NCBI RefSeq assembly: GCF_900102315.1
Contig: NZ_FNBL01000009.1
Span: 62,001 to 126,000, forward strand
Origin: Celeribacter baekdonensis
GTDB taxonomy: Bacteria > Pseudomonadota > Alphaproteobacteria > Rhodobacterales > Rhodobacteraceae
Direction of reading: 5' to 3'
Length of the DNA stretch: 64,000 nt
The position numbers and the translations under genes were made by a program. Numbering within the stretch: the stretch's first letter is position 1; every line of letters starts with the position of its first letter. Below are positions 26,238 through 34,072 of the stretch, in pieces. The notes beneath the pieces are model-generated. The model was not told the DNA's origin and ran no database searches. It worked only from the letters and a program-made list of their open reading frames with translations.

Positions 26238-27115
26238 AGCTGGTTTACGATTTCTCTGTGACCTCCCTCCGACGGAGACACGCCCCCGTGTTGGCGCTCG
26301 ATTTTGCCGCCCAAACCTATCGCGCTTCGGGGTCACCCGTGGCGCTCTCCTCCGTGGTCTCATTCGCGCGTGGGTCAACCGCCATGCGAGTCGCCGCCTC
26401 AGGCCAGTTGGAAACCGTCGCCGTGGATGTGCCGCGCTTTGATCATGCGTTCGGGACGGGCGTGCCCTTAGGCGTCTTGATCGAAAGCTCCGCCACCAAT
26501 GTGCTCGACTATTCCAATGATTTTGCTCAAAGCTATTGGACCCCCTATGCGTCCAAACCGACGTTTACATCAGAGCATATCGCACCCGATGGTACGGCCA
26601 GCGCAAGATCATGGAATTGCTCTTTGACCACGGGAGGGGCCGGTGGCGCCCGGGGGGGGATTCTTGTCGTAAACGGGTCTTATACAGGCACCGCCACGGC
26701 AAGTGTCTGGCTGAAAGCAAGCGCGCCATTGACCATGCGGTTCGGCCACTCCGATAGCACATCCATGATGATCAACGTGACATCTGAATGGCAAAGGTTT
26801 ACCTATACGGCCCCCCTCCCCAATGGGCAGAGCCGCATATTCATGCTCTATGAGGATGTGAACACCGATATTGATGTCTCTATCTGGGGGGCGCAAACCG
26901 AGATCGGCGGACAGGCAACGTCGGTGATACAAACCTCAGGCTCCCCCGCGTCGCGCGCTGCTGATGTTGTGGGGCTTACCGGAATTTCGGGGGTTTATGA
27001 TGTGACCCTGACCTATGATGACAACAGCACCGAAGCGTTGGTGGCCCAGACGATCACGGAAGGCTGGTGGCCAAGTTTATCGCGGCCTAGACTTAAAAGC
27101 CTTCTGGCTGTCTGA
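26234..27115 (+). CDS. ghsB: Phage/GTA head spike fibre protein, GhsB-like
   Basis: The 293-aa product looks like the fibre proteins that follow spike-base genes in rhodobacterial prophages and GTAs: LDFAAQTYR, FARGSTAMRVAASGQLETV, DVPRFDHAF and the signature LLIESSATN-like VLIESSATNVLDYSNDF at residues 81-97. A carbohydrate-binding jelly-roll-like middle (about 100-225) has TASVWLKAS and SEWQRFTYTAPL. It has no signal peptide, as expected for a virion protein. The C-terminus (GVYDVTLTYDDNST) is a short beta segment. Its start overlaps ghsA. It probably binds a surface polysaccharide, possibly the one made by this locus. It could instead be a tail fibre of a defective prophage. Confidence 0.75.
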   Translation: MKLVYDFSVTSLRRRHAPVLALDFAAQTYRASGSPVALSSVVSFARGSTAMRVAASGQLETVAVDVPRFDHAFGTGVPLGVLIESSATNVLDYSNDFAQSYWTPYASKPTFTSEHIAPDGTASARSWNCSLTTGGAGGARGGILVVNGSYTGTATASVWLKASAPLTMRFGHSDSTSMMINVTSEWQRFTYTAPLPNGQSRIFMLYEDVNTDIDVSIWGAQTEIGGQATSVIQTSGSPASRAADVVGLTGISGVYDVTLTYDDNSTEALVAQTITEGWWPSLSRPRLKSLLAV

Positions 27116-27122
27116 ACGCTTC

Positions 27123-27157
27123 GCCGTTACAGTAAAAACTGTAACGGCAGTTTCTTG
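27123..27157 (+). terminator. Terminator after the spike genes
   Basis: GCCGTTACAG (27123-27132) and its complement (27139-27148) form a 10-bp stem with loop TAAAAA, followed by AGTTTCTTG. It begins 7 bases past the ghsB stop and separates the spike pair from the polymerase gene. Confidence 0.7.
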
Positions 27158-27171
27158 AGGAATCTCAATCA

Positions 27172-28503
27172 GTGTTTAGCCAGCGGAGGATTAGTAAATC
27201 TGCTTTGTTTGGATTTTCATGGTGTTTCGCCATCATTTCTTTGCCGCAAATCATACTTAAGCCAATCAACAGTTCGCTATCTACAGTTGACTTTGTTTCA
27301 ACGCTTATATTCCTGTTTTTGCTTGTTGCATCGCTATTGAAAATACCTTTGCGCGTAGATCAAACCGGAAGGCAGCTTCTGGTATACTTATTATATGTTT
27401 TTACAGTATTTTTCTTTTATGCGGCCTATATAGACCCCTACAAATACCTTGAGAATGTTGCATATCTTATTCGCACCACTGCGATTTTTGCGCCATTGCT
27501 TATCATTCCTTACCTGAGCTGCGACTTCGAGGTTGCGGATCGAACAATAAAGATTTCAGTGGCAGTTGCCCTGCTTTCTACATTCTATATCATTTTAGCA
27601 TATGCTGGTGGAAATGAGGTCTACGGTGCACACCAAACATTTGCATTTGATGGGAAGCGACTTGTTAAGAGGCTTGGCGGGCTACCTGGAGAGACCGGAG
27701 CATTTGCGTTCTCGGTCCTAGTGTTGGTAGAACTTGCTATCGTGCATTTTGTTCTGAAAACACCAAGGAAATTTGTTTCTTTGTGCATTCTCGCGTCATG
27801 CCTGATTGTAATCTTTTTGGCTTTCAAATTCAGTGTGGCGAGAGTCTTATTTATAAATTTCGGGGTGTTCTGTGGATTTATATTTCTGAGCCGATTGACG
27901 AGTTGGCCTCAAAAGATTTTCTCAATACTTGGTCTGGTGTTTGCATATATACTTATACAGTTGGCCTCGTTGTCTGGCGACATGCTAAATTCTTTGGCTG
28001 GTGGTTTTAGTCGCATCTCCCTTGAAGGGGGGGTTAGTGTCGCTACCAGTGGACGGTTTGATCACTGGGTAAATACGGTTTCACTTTTGAAATCCAACGT
28101 TTTCTACCTTTTATTTGGCGTAGGGAACAGAATGGGTGGGACCATTCTGGGGCACGCAACTGAAAACCTATTTCTTTTCTCAGCGCTTGAAGTGGGACTA
28201 TTCGGCTCTTTTTTGCTGATTGTACTTTTTAGTGGAATTTTAGCACCAATTTTTCAAGCCCATCGCAAAAACAACATTATTGCTACGGGCTATCTAGCAA
28301 TATGGGCGGGTGCATTTGCCCATTCATTGTTGAATGACATCTTCACATACTACCAAGCCTTCCCAGCCTTACTTTTGTCAACGGCATGGATGGCTCGGAT
28401 TCTTAAGAAGAACGACGCAGAAGCAAATGTGAGCAATGTGCCCGTAATCTACACAGCTGATACTATGCGCCAGTCAGTACAGCATAGGTCTTCTGAGCCA
28501 TAA
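27172..28503 (+). CDS. O-antigen/EPS polymerase, Wzy-like membrane protein
   Basis: The 443-aa product is highly hydrophobic with about ten membrane segments. A periplasmic loop with TSGRFDHWVNTVSLLKSN and FGVGNRMGG matches the O-antigen ligase/polymerase signature (SGR then W, G-x-G). It would polymerise lipid-linked repeat units in the periplasm. The gene uses a GTG start with GAGG 11 bases upstream. It is clearly richer in A and T than its neighbours and uses codons such as TTA, ATA and AGG freely, which is common for horizontally exchanged wzy genes. Its last 41 bases overlap the end of the convergent glycosyltransferase gene. Confidence 0.85.
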   Translation: MFSQRRISKSALFGFSWCFAIISLPQIILKPINSSLSTVDFVSTLIFLFLLVASLLKIPLRVDQTGRQLLVYLLYVFTVFFFYAAYIDPYKYLENVAYLIRTTAIFAPLLIIPYLSCDFEVADRTIKISVAVALLSTFYIILAYAGGNEVYGAHQTFAFDGKRLVKRLGGLPGETGAFAFSVLVLVELAIVHFVLKTPRKFVSLCILASCLIVIFLAFKFSVARVLFINFGVFCGFIFLSRLTSWPQKIFSILGLVFAYILIQLASLSGDMLNSLAGGFSRISLEGGVSVATSGRFDHWVNTVSLLKSNVFYLLFGVGNRMGGTILGHATENLFLFSALEVGLFGSFLLIVLFSGILAPIFQAHRKNNIIATGYLAIWAGAFAHSLLNDIFTYYQAFPALLLSTAWMARILKKNDAEANVSNVPVIYTADTMRQSVQHRSSEP

Positions 28504-29524
28504 CCTCCGCAGAATAATGATCCAAGGCATCTGCACGGGCTTGCTGGCTTAGAGTGGCGCAGAGTGCGGGGGTGAGGTCTATCAGTTGCGTTGCGGCTTG
28601 ATCGACCGTTTCGAAAAGCAACCCGTTCTCCCCATGTCGCAAGACGTCATTATTTCCGACCACATTCGTCGCAATAACACACAGCCCTTCTGACATGGCT
28701 TCCAAAACGGCGAGTGGCATCCCTTCCCAGCGGGAGGTGGAGACGAACACATGCGCCGCACGAAAATAGTCACGAGGTGTTGAAACGCCGCCATGTATCG
28801 TCACGCAGTCGTCGAGGCCCGCCGTGTGGATGGTGGCACGGATGTCGTCAATGCGATCCCCTGTTCCGATCACATCCAAATGAAACGGAATGGAGGGTTT
28901 GAGCTTGGCGGCGATGTCGACCAAGAGGTCGGGGTTTTTTTGGTAATCATATCTATTCACGGCCAATAGTCTAAGCGGTCCACCGTCCCAGATTGGGCGT
29001 GTGATTTCGTTTGGAACCGCGACTCCGTTATCAATAACGATGCGTTTTTGATCAGCGATCAGGGCATTGTCGCGGATCAGTGCGGCCTCGCCTTTTGAGA
29101 CGCAAATGGCAGTGGAGGTAAGCCGACAGAGTCCGCGTTCAAGGCCAAGATAGAGCGCCCGCTTTGCCCGGCCATAGTCGCCAATATGCAGGCCATGAAA
29201 GGTATGGACCACACGCACCCCTGTCACGATGCGCAGCAGACGGGCGTAAAGCCCCGCGCCTTTGCCATGGGAATGGACCACATCAATTTTATGCGTTTTT
29301 ATAAAACGAGCGAGATCAAAAAACGCCCGCATAGAAAATGCACGATGGGGCACTTCGGTCATATGTGCGCGGCCGACGAGGCTTTCAAACCTGTCTCTAT
29401 AGGGTTTGTCGTTTGGACAGGCCACAAAGGTGTTCACGCTGGCGGGTTTGTGCAAAAGCAGTTGAAACAAATGCTCAGGCCCGCCGCCGATATCCGCGCG
29501 CACGGTGATAAAGAGGACGTTCAT
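28463..29524 (-). CDS. Glycosyltransferase family 4
   Basis: The 353-aa product is a GT-B enzyme. The N-terminal domain shows TVRADIGGGPEHLFQLL and DVVHSHGKGAGLYARLL; the C-terminal GT4 domain has AVNRYDYQKNPDLLV and the sugar-nucleotide motif STSRWEGMPLAVLEAMS (E-x7-E) near residue 275. It is the last gene of the minus-strand flippase-sulfotransferase-sulfotransferase-glycosyltransferase operon; its ATG overlaps the upstream sulfotransferase stop by four bases. An upstream in-frame start lies inside that gene and is rejected. Its stop (TAG) lies within the convergent wzy gene. Confidence 0.9.
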   Translation of the reverse strand: MNVLFITVRADIGGGPEHLFQLLLHKPASVNTFVACPNDKPYRDRFESLVGRAHMTEVPHRAFSMRAFFDLARFIKTHKIDVVHSHGKGAGLYARLLRIVTGVRVVHTFHGLHIGDYGRAKRALYLGLERGLCRLTSTAICVSKGEAALIRDNALIADQKRIVIDNGVAVPNEITRPIWDGGPLRLLAVNRYDYQKNPDLLVDIAAKLKPSIPFHLDVIGTGDRIDDIRATIHTAGLDDCVTIHGGVSTPRDYFRAAHVFVSTSRWEGMPLAVLEAMSEGLCVIATNVVGNNDVLRHGENGLLFETVDQAATQLIDLTPALCATLSQQARADALDHYSAEVMAQKTYAVLTGA

Positions 29525-30480
29525 TGGCCCATCTTCCACGCGCTTAAATCGGTGCCCAAAAGGGCTTCGAGACGTAGAACATCTGGACCAAAGGCTTCTG
29601 TCATTTCGCGGCGCATGATTGGGGAGAGTGCGGAGCGCGGGCGTTTGACGTTCAGAAATCCCTTGAGTGTTTTGACCAATACGCTGTCCTTGTTCAAAAG
29701 GGCCATGCGCAGCGCTTTGACGGCGGGAGCGATGGGTTTTGGCGGTGCAAGGAGAAAGCGTGACAGCCGCGGGAAACGCTGAGCATGGGCTGCGTTGCGC
29801 GGCGAGAAATCTGTACGCTGATCATCAGGCAGGCCGAGAAAATCGAGCAAATCCAGCCAAACGCCGCGCGGGTCGGCACGAAGATCGTCATATATGATAA
29901 TCTTGCGCCTCTCTTCGGGCACGATACTGAAAAACATTTCGATCTGATCGGCAAAAGACGCAATGCGACGATATAGCAGGCTGTCCGGGCGATCATCTGT
30001 GGCGGCGTCCCAATCGCGTTCTCTACGGTCTTGATCCTGCCACGCTTTTGTAAAGTCCGGCTCGCGCTCAAGCCCTGTGAAGACCTGTTCCATATGGAAA
30101 GCATGAGCCACATCGACGGGATTGCGCAAAATGGCAACGAATTTCGCATCCTCATATTTGTCGCGACACTCGGTTAGCGCTTTGCGGGATCGCAAATAAG
30201 AGGTGGTGCCTTCGCCGATAATTTTGTGCCGCGCAGGATCGGCATCCTGAAACAGGGCCTCATACTGCTCAAGGCTGGTCGCCCGAAGCGCATGTGGCTC
30301 TATCCCAAGATCCGTGCACCAGAAAAGCGGTTCCTTCGGTTTGGAGAAAAAAACATCATCGCGTTCTGCAAGATACTCTGCGATCGCGGTCGTGCCACAT
30401 TTAGGGGCTCCGATCAGAAAGAAATTCGGTTTCAGGGGCTTTGATTGTTCCGATGGATTGAGATCAATTCCGAGCGCCAT
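29521..30480 (-). CDS. Sulfotransferase, first of a tandem pair (PAPS-dependent)
   Basis: The 319-aa product has the PAPS phosphosulfate loop GAPKCGTTAIAEYL (PKCGTT at 26-31) and the 3-phosphate-binding block ILRNPVDVAHAFHMEQV around residue 125, with the later DFSPRNAAHAQRFPRLS. It is soluble and would transfer sulfate to a sugar or lipid-linked saccharide. ATG 30480 follows GGAGAAAATAGTG; a TTG further upstream is less likely. The paralogue encoded 2 bases upstream shares the same block order, so the pair arose by duplication. Confidence 0.9.
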   Translation of the reverse strand: MALGIDLNPSEQSKPLKPNFFLIGAPKCGTTAIAEYLAERDDVFFSKPKEPLFWCTDLGIEPHALRATSLEQYEALFQDADPARHKIIGEGTTSYLRSRKALTECRDKYEDAKFVAILRNPVDVAHAFHMEQVFTGLEREPDFTKAWQDQDRRERDWDAATDDRPDSLLYRRIASFADQIEMFFSIVPEERRKIIIYDDLRADPRGVWLDLLDFLGLPDDQRTDFSPRNAAHAQRFPRLSRFLLAPPKPIAPAVKALRMALLNKDSVLVKTLKGFLNVKRPRSALSPIMRREMTEAFGPDVLRLEALLGTDLSAWKMGQ

Positions 30481-30482
30481 CA

Positions 30483-31406
30483 CTATTTTCTCCAATGATC
30501 TAGATTTCTGCCTGTTGAGTCTTCGATTTTTGTGATCTCAGATGCAAATATCTGCACCAAATCCTGCCGAAACTCGGGGCGCAAAGACTGGCGTTTTTTA
30601 CCACTCAACAGCAGAGATTTTATACGCGCACCAATGCCACCGTTTGCCGCGCTGGACTGAACGCGTCGCTTCAAAAATCGGACCAGTGGGATTATGGCTT
30701 TGGGTGGATTTTGGTAAAGTCGAGCGAGACGTGGAAAGCGATTGAAATGTGCCGAGCCAAAAGATGGAAAATCGGTACGCCCGTCATCATCGAGTTCAAG
30801 AAAATCTTGTAAGGCCAGCCACACCTCTCTGGGCTGCTTAACCAAGTCTTCATGGAAGAGAACGATGAGCTGTCCATCTGGAATCAAGGCCTGCACCCGG
30901 GCAAGCTGACTTCCGACTGAGGCCATCGTTTTATACTGCAATTCTTTTGGTTCGGGGCAGAGGGGGGGAATGGATTCGCCTCGGGCTCGGGCGGCTTGAA
31001 GATTCCAAGCTTGTTCAAAGTCTGCAACATCTTCGTAGCAATTGAACACTTTCTCCATGTGATATGCGGGGGCCAAATCAATTGGGTTGCGCAAAATCAC
31101 GATGAACTTGGCAGCCGGGGCAAACGCAAGAATGGCCTCTATGGCAACTTCAGACGCGATGTAGCCAGTTGAGGCGTCCAGGATAACTTTTGCTTCTGTG
31201 TCATTGTAAAGCGCGAGATAGTCGTCCAGATCATTGAGCTCGAACATCGTGCTGGCTTTGTTAAAGTCAGAAGACCAAAAGGAAGGTTCTTTAATTGTCG
31301 CTATAAACCCATCGGGATGCGCCGCGATGTAGCGTGCGATCGCTGTGGTGCCACACTTAGGCGCACCAATTAAAAAAGTGTTGGGACCAAGTGGAGCCGG
31401 ATTCAT
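30483..31406 (-). CDS. Sulfotransferase, second of a tandem pair (PAPS-dependent)
   Basis: The 307-aa product resembles its neighbour throughout: GAPKCGTTAIARYI (PKCGTT at 16-21), ILRNPIDLAPAYHMEKVF, LIVLFHEDLVKQPREVWLAL, and FPSFGSAHFNRFPRLARLY. Differences in the N-terminal acceptor region (KEPSFWSSDF against KEPLFWCTDL) suggest distinct acceptor positions. Its ATG overlaps the flippase stop by four bases. With no sulfatase or PAPS-synthesis gene nearby, PAPS would come from general metabolism. Confidence 0.9.
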   Translation of the reverse strand: MNPAPLGPNTFLIGAPKCGTTAIARYIAAHPDGFIATIKEPSFWSSDFNKASTMFELNDLDDYLALYNDTEAKVILDASTGYIASEVAIEAILAFAPAAKFIVILRNPIDLAPAYHMEKVFNCYEDVADFEQAWNLQAARARGESIPPLCPEPKELQYKTMASVGSQLARVQALIPDGQLIVLFHEDLVKQPREVWLALQDFLELDDDGRTDFPSFGSAHFNRFPRLARLYQNPPKAIIPLVRFLKRRVQSSAANGGIGARIKSLLLSGKKRQSLRPEFRQDLVQIFASEITKIEDSTGRNLDHWRK

Positions 31407-32734
31407 TGTTTTTTACCCATCATTTGGAAGAAAGGGTGCCAGACCGTTGGTGAGACGCCGAGGTGATTTTCAACAGAGCGGACGAGGGAAACATGCTGGA
31501 CGATGCGCAACGCAGCCACCCCGATTGCGGCGCCAACGATGCCCAAAGTCATCACCAAAGGCAGCAAAAGCACCAGGTACCCGATGTTGGTGATAAACAT
31601 CCGCCTCATCAGCGGCCCTTCTTGTCCCGTCAATTCCATAATCGCCGGGATAGGGCCTGTCGCAATGGAAATGAGAAAGCCAAAAGCAAGGATCACAAAC
31701 GCAGTGTGCCCATCGGCAAAGCTGGGGTTCATGAGGCTGAGCATTTGGGTGCCAAACAGCACAACAATACCAAATATGATGATGCCGGGTACTGTGACGG
31801 CAATCACACTTTGCGACATAACCCGCTGCAAATCTTCTTTTGCTTCGGCCGCGCTAAAGCGTGCGATCATTGGGCCGACAACGATATATGCGGCGCGTGA
31901 GAACAGCTCCATTACCAAAGACAAGCGAAAAGCCGCAAAGAACATGCCTGTTTCGCTTGGGGAGGTGACTAAGCCAAGCAGAACGGTCGCAAGCTCCGCC
32001 CCCCCAATCATTGGCAAAAGGGATGTGACCCACAAATACTTTGCCGCAGAAATCCGCTGTACCACGCCAGCGCCGCTGAACGCCTTGGAGAACGACTTGC
32101 GGGCAAATGGATCAAGCAACAGATGCCATATGCTCATGACGAACAGCGTGCCGCCCGCCACCAAGGTGGTTGAAAGGGCATCCAAAGTGCCAAAAACGGT
32201 CGGGACGGTCACAAAGATGATCGTCACAGCAAGCCGCCACAAAATATCACGCGGTAAAAAGGCAAACACAAGACTGCGGTAGCTGCGAAACAAATGCGTC
32301 AACAGGCCAGCGAGACTAAAGCCAACGGCCAGAAAGGCAGTCGCAAATCCCATGCCCCCTCTGAGTTCTACAGCGCTAAAAGATGCGACGACCCAAATAA
32401 GTGATGAGGCCGCAATCGTCCCCAATATGACTGCAATCATACTTTCGCGGACCAAAGATCCGAGCGCTGCGTCTTCGTGCCGATCAGATAGGATGGCCCC
32501 CTCTTTCAAGACGTACATCCGTTGTCCCAAACTGCCGACGTTGGAAATGATCGTGGCCAACGAAAAAGCAAAGCCAAATGTGCCAAAATCATCCGCAGAA
32601 ATGGCGCGAGCAATGGCTGCGAACATCAAGAGCTGCATACCTGCAGCGCCGCCTTTCAACCCAAGCCCAATACTCCCGCGCACGAGAAGCTTTTGGAATG
32701 CGGGGCTTTTCACTAAATTAAATACGCGCTTCAT
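31403..32734 (-). CDS. Polysaccharide flippase, Wzx-like (MOP superfamily)
   Basis: The 443-aa product has about twelve membrane helices and the N-terminal pattern of polysaccharide flippases (KGGAAGMQLLMFAAIARAI then FGTFGFAFS). It would move undecaprenyl-linked repeat units to the periplasm for the Wzy-like polymerase. It is the first gene of a four-gene minus-strand operon coupled by ATGA or near overlaps. The divergent epimerase gene begins 251 bases away, so promoters of both lie in that AT-rich spacer. Assignment is by topology and pattern; the family is diverse. Confidence 0.85.
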   Translation of the reverse strand: MKRVFNLVKSPAFQKLLVRGSIGLGLKGGAAGMQLLMFAAIARAISADDFGTFGFAFSLATIISNVGSLGQRMYVLKEGAILSDRHEDAALGSLVRESMIAVILGTIAASSLIWVVASFSAVELRGGMGFATAFLAVGFSLAGLLTHLFRSYRSLVFAFLPRDILWRLAVTIIFVTVPTVFGTLDALSTTLVAGGTLFVMSIWHLLLDPFARKSFSKAFSGAGVVQRISAAKYLWVTSLLPMIGGAELATVLLGLVTSPSETGMFFAAFRLSLVMELFSRAAYIVVGPMIARFSAAEAKEDLQRVMSQSVIAVTVPGIIIFGIVVLFGTQMLSLMNPSFADGHTAFVILAFGFLISIATGPIPAIMELTGQEGPLMRRMFITNIGYLVLLLPLVMTLGIVGAAIGVAALRIVQHVSLVRSVENHLGVSPTVWHPFFQMMGKKQ

Positions 32735-32985
32735 TGTATGTATGTCCCGCCGCCTGATGCGCTGATTGTGGATCTGTCCTTGGGCCTACTTCGTCACTCA
32801 ATCTACCATCTCCCTAACTTCTTAGTGACAACAGCTCAAGCGAGATCAAAAAAACCAAGGCCCACAATCGAAAATGATACATTTTTAATCTCGGTTGGCA
32901 TATTTTCCACCCTCCGCCCATAAGTGTTGGAGTGATCAGTGAGAGTCTGTTATGAGAAGCTAATTTCAGCTATCAGGCACGAACC

Positions 32986-33966
32986 ATGCAAAAACATGCA
33001 CTTATTTTTGGTGGAGCAGGCTTTATCGGCTCCCACCTTTCTCAATCTCTGGTCGAAAGTGGAGAGTATGCTCGTGTCATCTGTATAGATATACAGCCCC
33101 CACGTTGGCGCACGGAGGGTGTGGAATATCGGGAAATGGATGTGCGCAAACCAATAAGCGTTGACGCATTCGAAGGTGAAATTTCCGAAATCTACAACTT
33201 TGCAGCGGTGCATACGACGCCGGGCCATGAAGATTGGGAGTACTACTGGACCAACGTGCTTGGTGCCACTCATGTGTGCGACTTCGCGCGGGCCAAAGGT
33301 GTGAACAAGGTCGTATTTACCAGTTCAATTGCTGTATATGGTCCGAGCGAAGAAATGCTGGATGAAAATTCCGAACTGCGCCCTGAGAGTGCCTACGGGA
33401 AGTCGAAATTCTGCGCCGAGCAAATCCACCATCAATGGCAACATGAAGCACCTGATACGCGTAAACTCGTTATCGTTCGCCCTGCGGTGATATACGGTTA
33501 CAAAGAATATGGGAATTTTACCCGCATGTCGAAGATGCTGTCCAAGGGGCGCTTCGCATTTCCGGGCCGGAAAGATACAATCAAGAGTTGTGGCTATGTC
33601 AAAGATTTGGTCAGAAGCATGGCATTCATGATCGGTCAGGACAGCAATTCCATAACGTACAACTTTGCCTATCCTGATCGCTATTCCGCCGAAGACATCA
33701 CAAAAGCCTTTGTCGAAGTGGGGGGTTACAAAGACGTGACCTATACGCTGCCTTTGCCAATGATGCTGGCTGTCGGTTTGGGGTTTGAAATCCTCAACGC
33801 TGTCGGCTTCACAACGTCTATCAATCGGGCGCGTGTGATGAAGTTGAATAAGTCCACCAACATTATCCCAAAAGTGCTGGTGGATAGCGGCTTTTCCTAC
33901 CAGTTCGACCTCAAATCATCGCTTCAGGACTGGACCTCGTCCAGCACAGAAAGTGATTTTGATTAG
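32986..33966 (+). CDS. NAD-dependent sugar epimerase/dehydratase (extended SDR)
   Basis: The 326-aa product begins [15 protein letters not shown] (GxxGxxG at about 9-15) and contains the catalytic SSIAVYGPSEE serine region and YGKSKFCAE (YxxxK). The interior has IVRPAVIYGYKEYGNFTRM. It is probably a UDP- or GDP-sugar epimerase acting on a precursor of the polysaccharide, but substrate cannot be read from sequence. The gene ends shortly before the YjbH gene, from which it is separated by 106 bases. Confidence 0.85.
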   Translation: MQKHALIFGGAGFIGSHLSQSLVESGEYARVICIDIQPPRWRTEGVEYREMDVRKPISVDAFEGEISEIYNFAAVHTTPGHEDWEYYWTNVLGATHVCDFARAKGVNKVVFTSSIAVYGPSEEMLDENSELRPESAYGKSKFCAEQIHHQWQHEAPDTRKLVIVRPAVIYGYKEYGNFTRMSKMLSKGRFAFPGRKDTIKSCGYVKDLVRSMAFMIGQDSNSITYNFAYPDRYSAEDITKAFVEVGGYKDVTYTLPLPMMLAVGLGFEILNAVGFTTSINRARVMKLNKSTNIIPKVLVDSGFSYQFDLKSSLQDWTSSSTESDFD

Positions 33967-34072
33967 ACCCACCCGCCTGTCCTCGCCCCTAAGGGACCCC
34001 CTACAGCGCTTGGCACGAACCGTTCCTAATGAAATCATGTGCAATCCAAAGCGAAACATTCGAGGTGACGTT

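Noticed and set aside
25971-27115. A prophage remnant carrying the spike genes
   Set aside because: No integrase, capsid, terminase, portal or lysis gene is nearby, and the pair is framed by terminator-like structures within a polysaccharide locus. GTA spike genes are known to lie away from the main cluster, which fits better.
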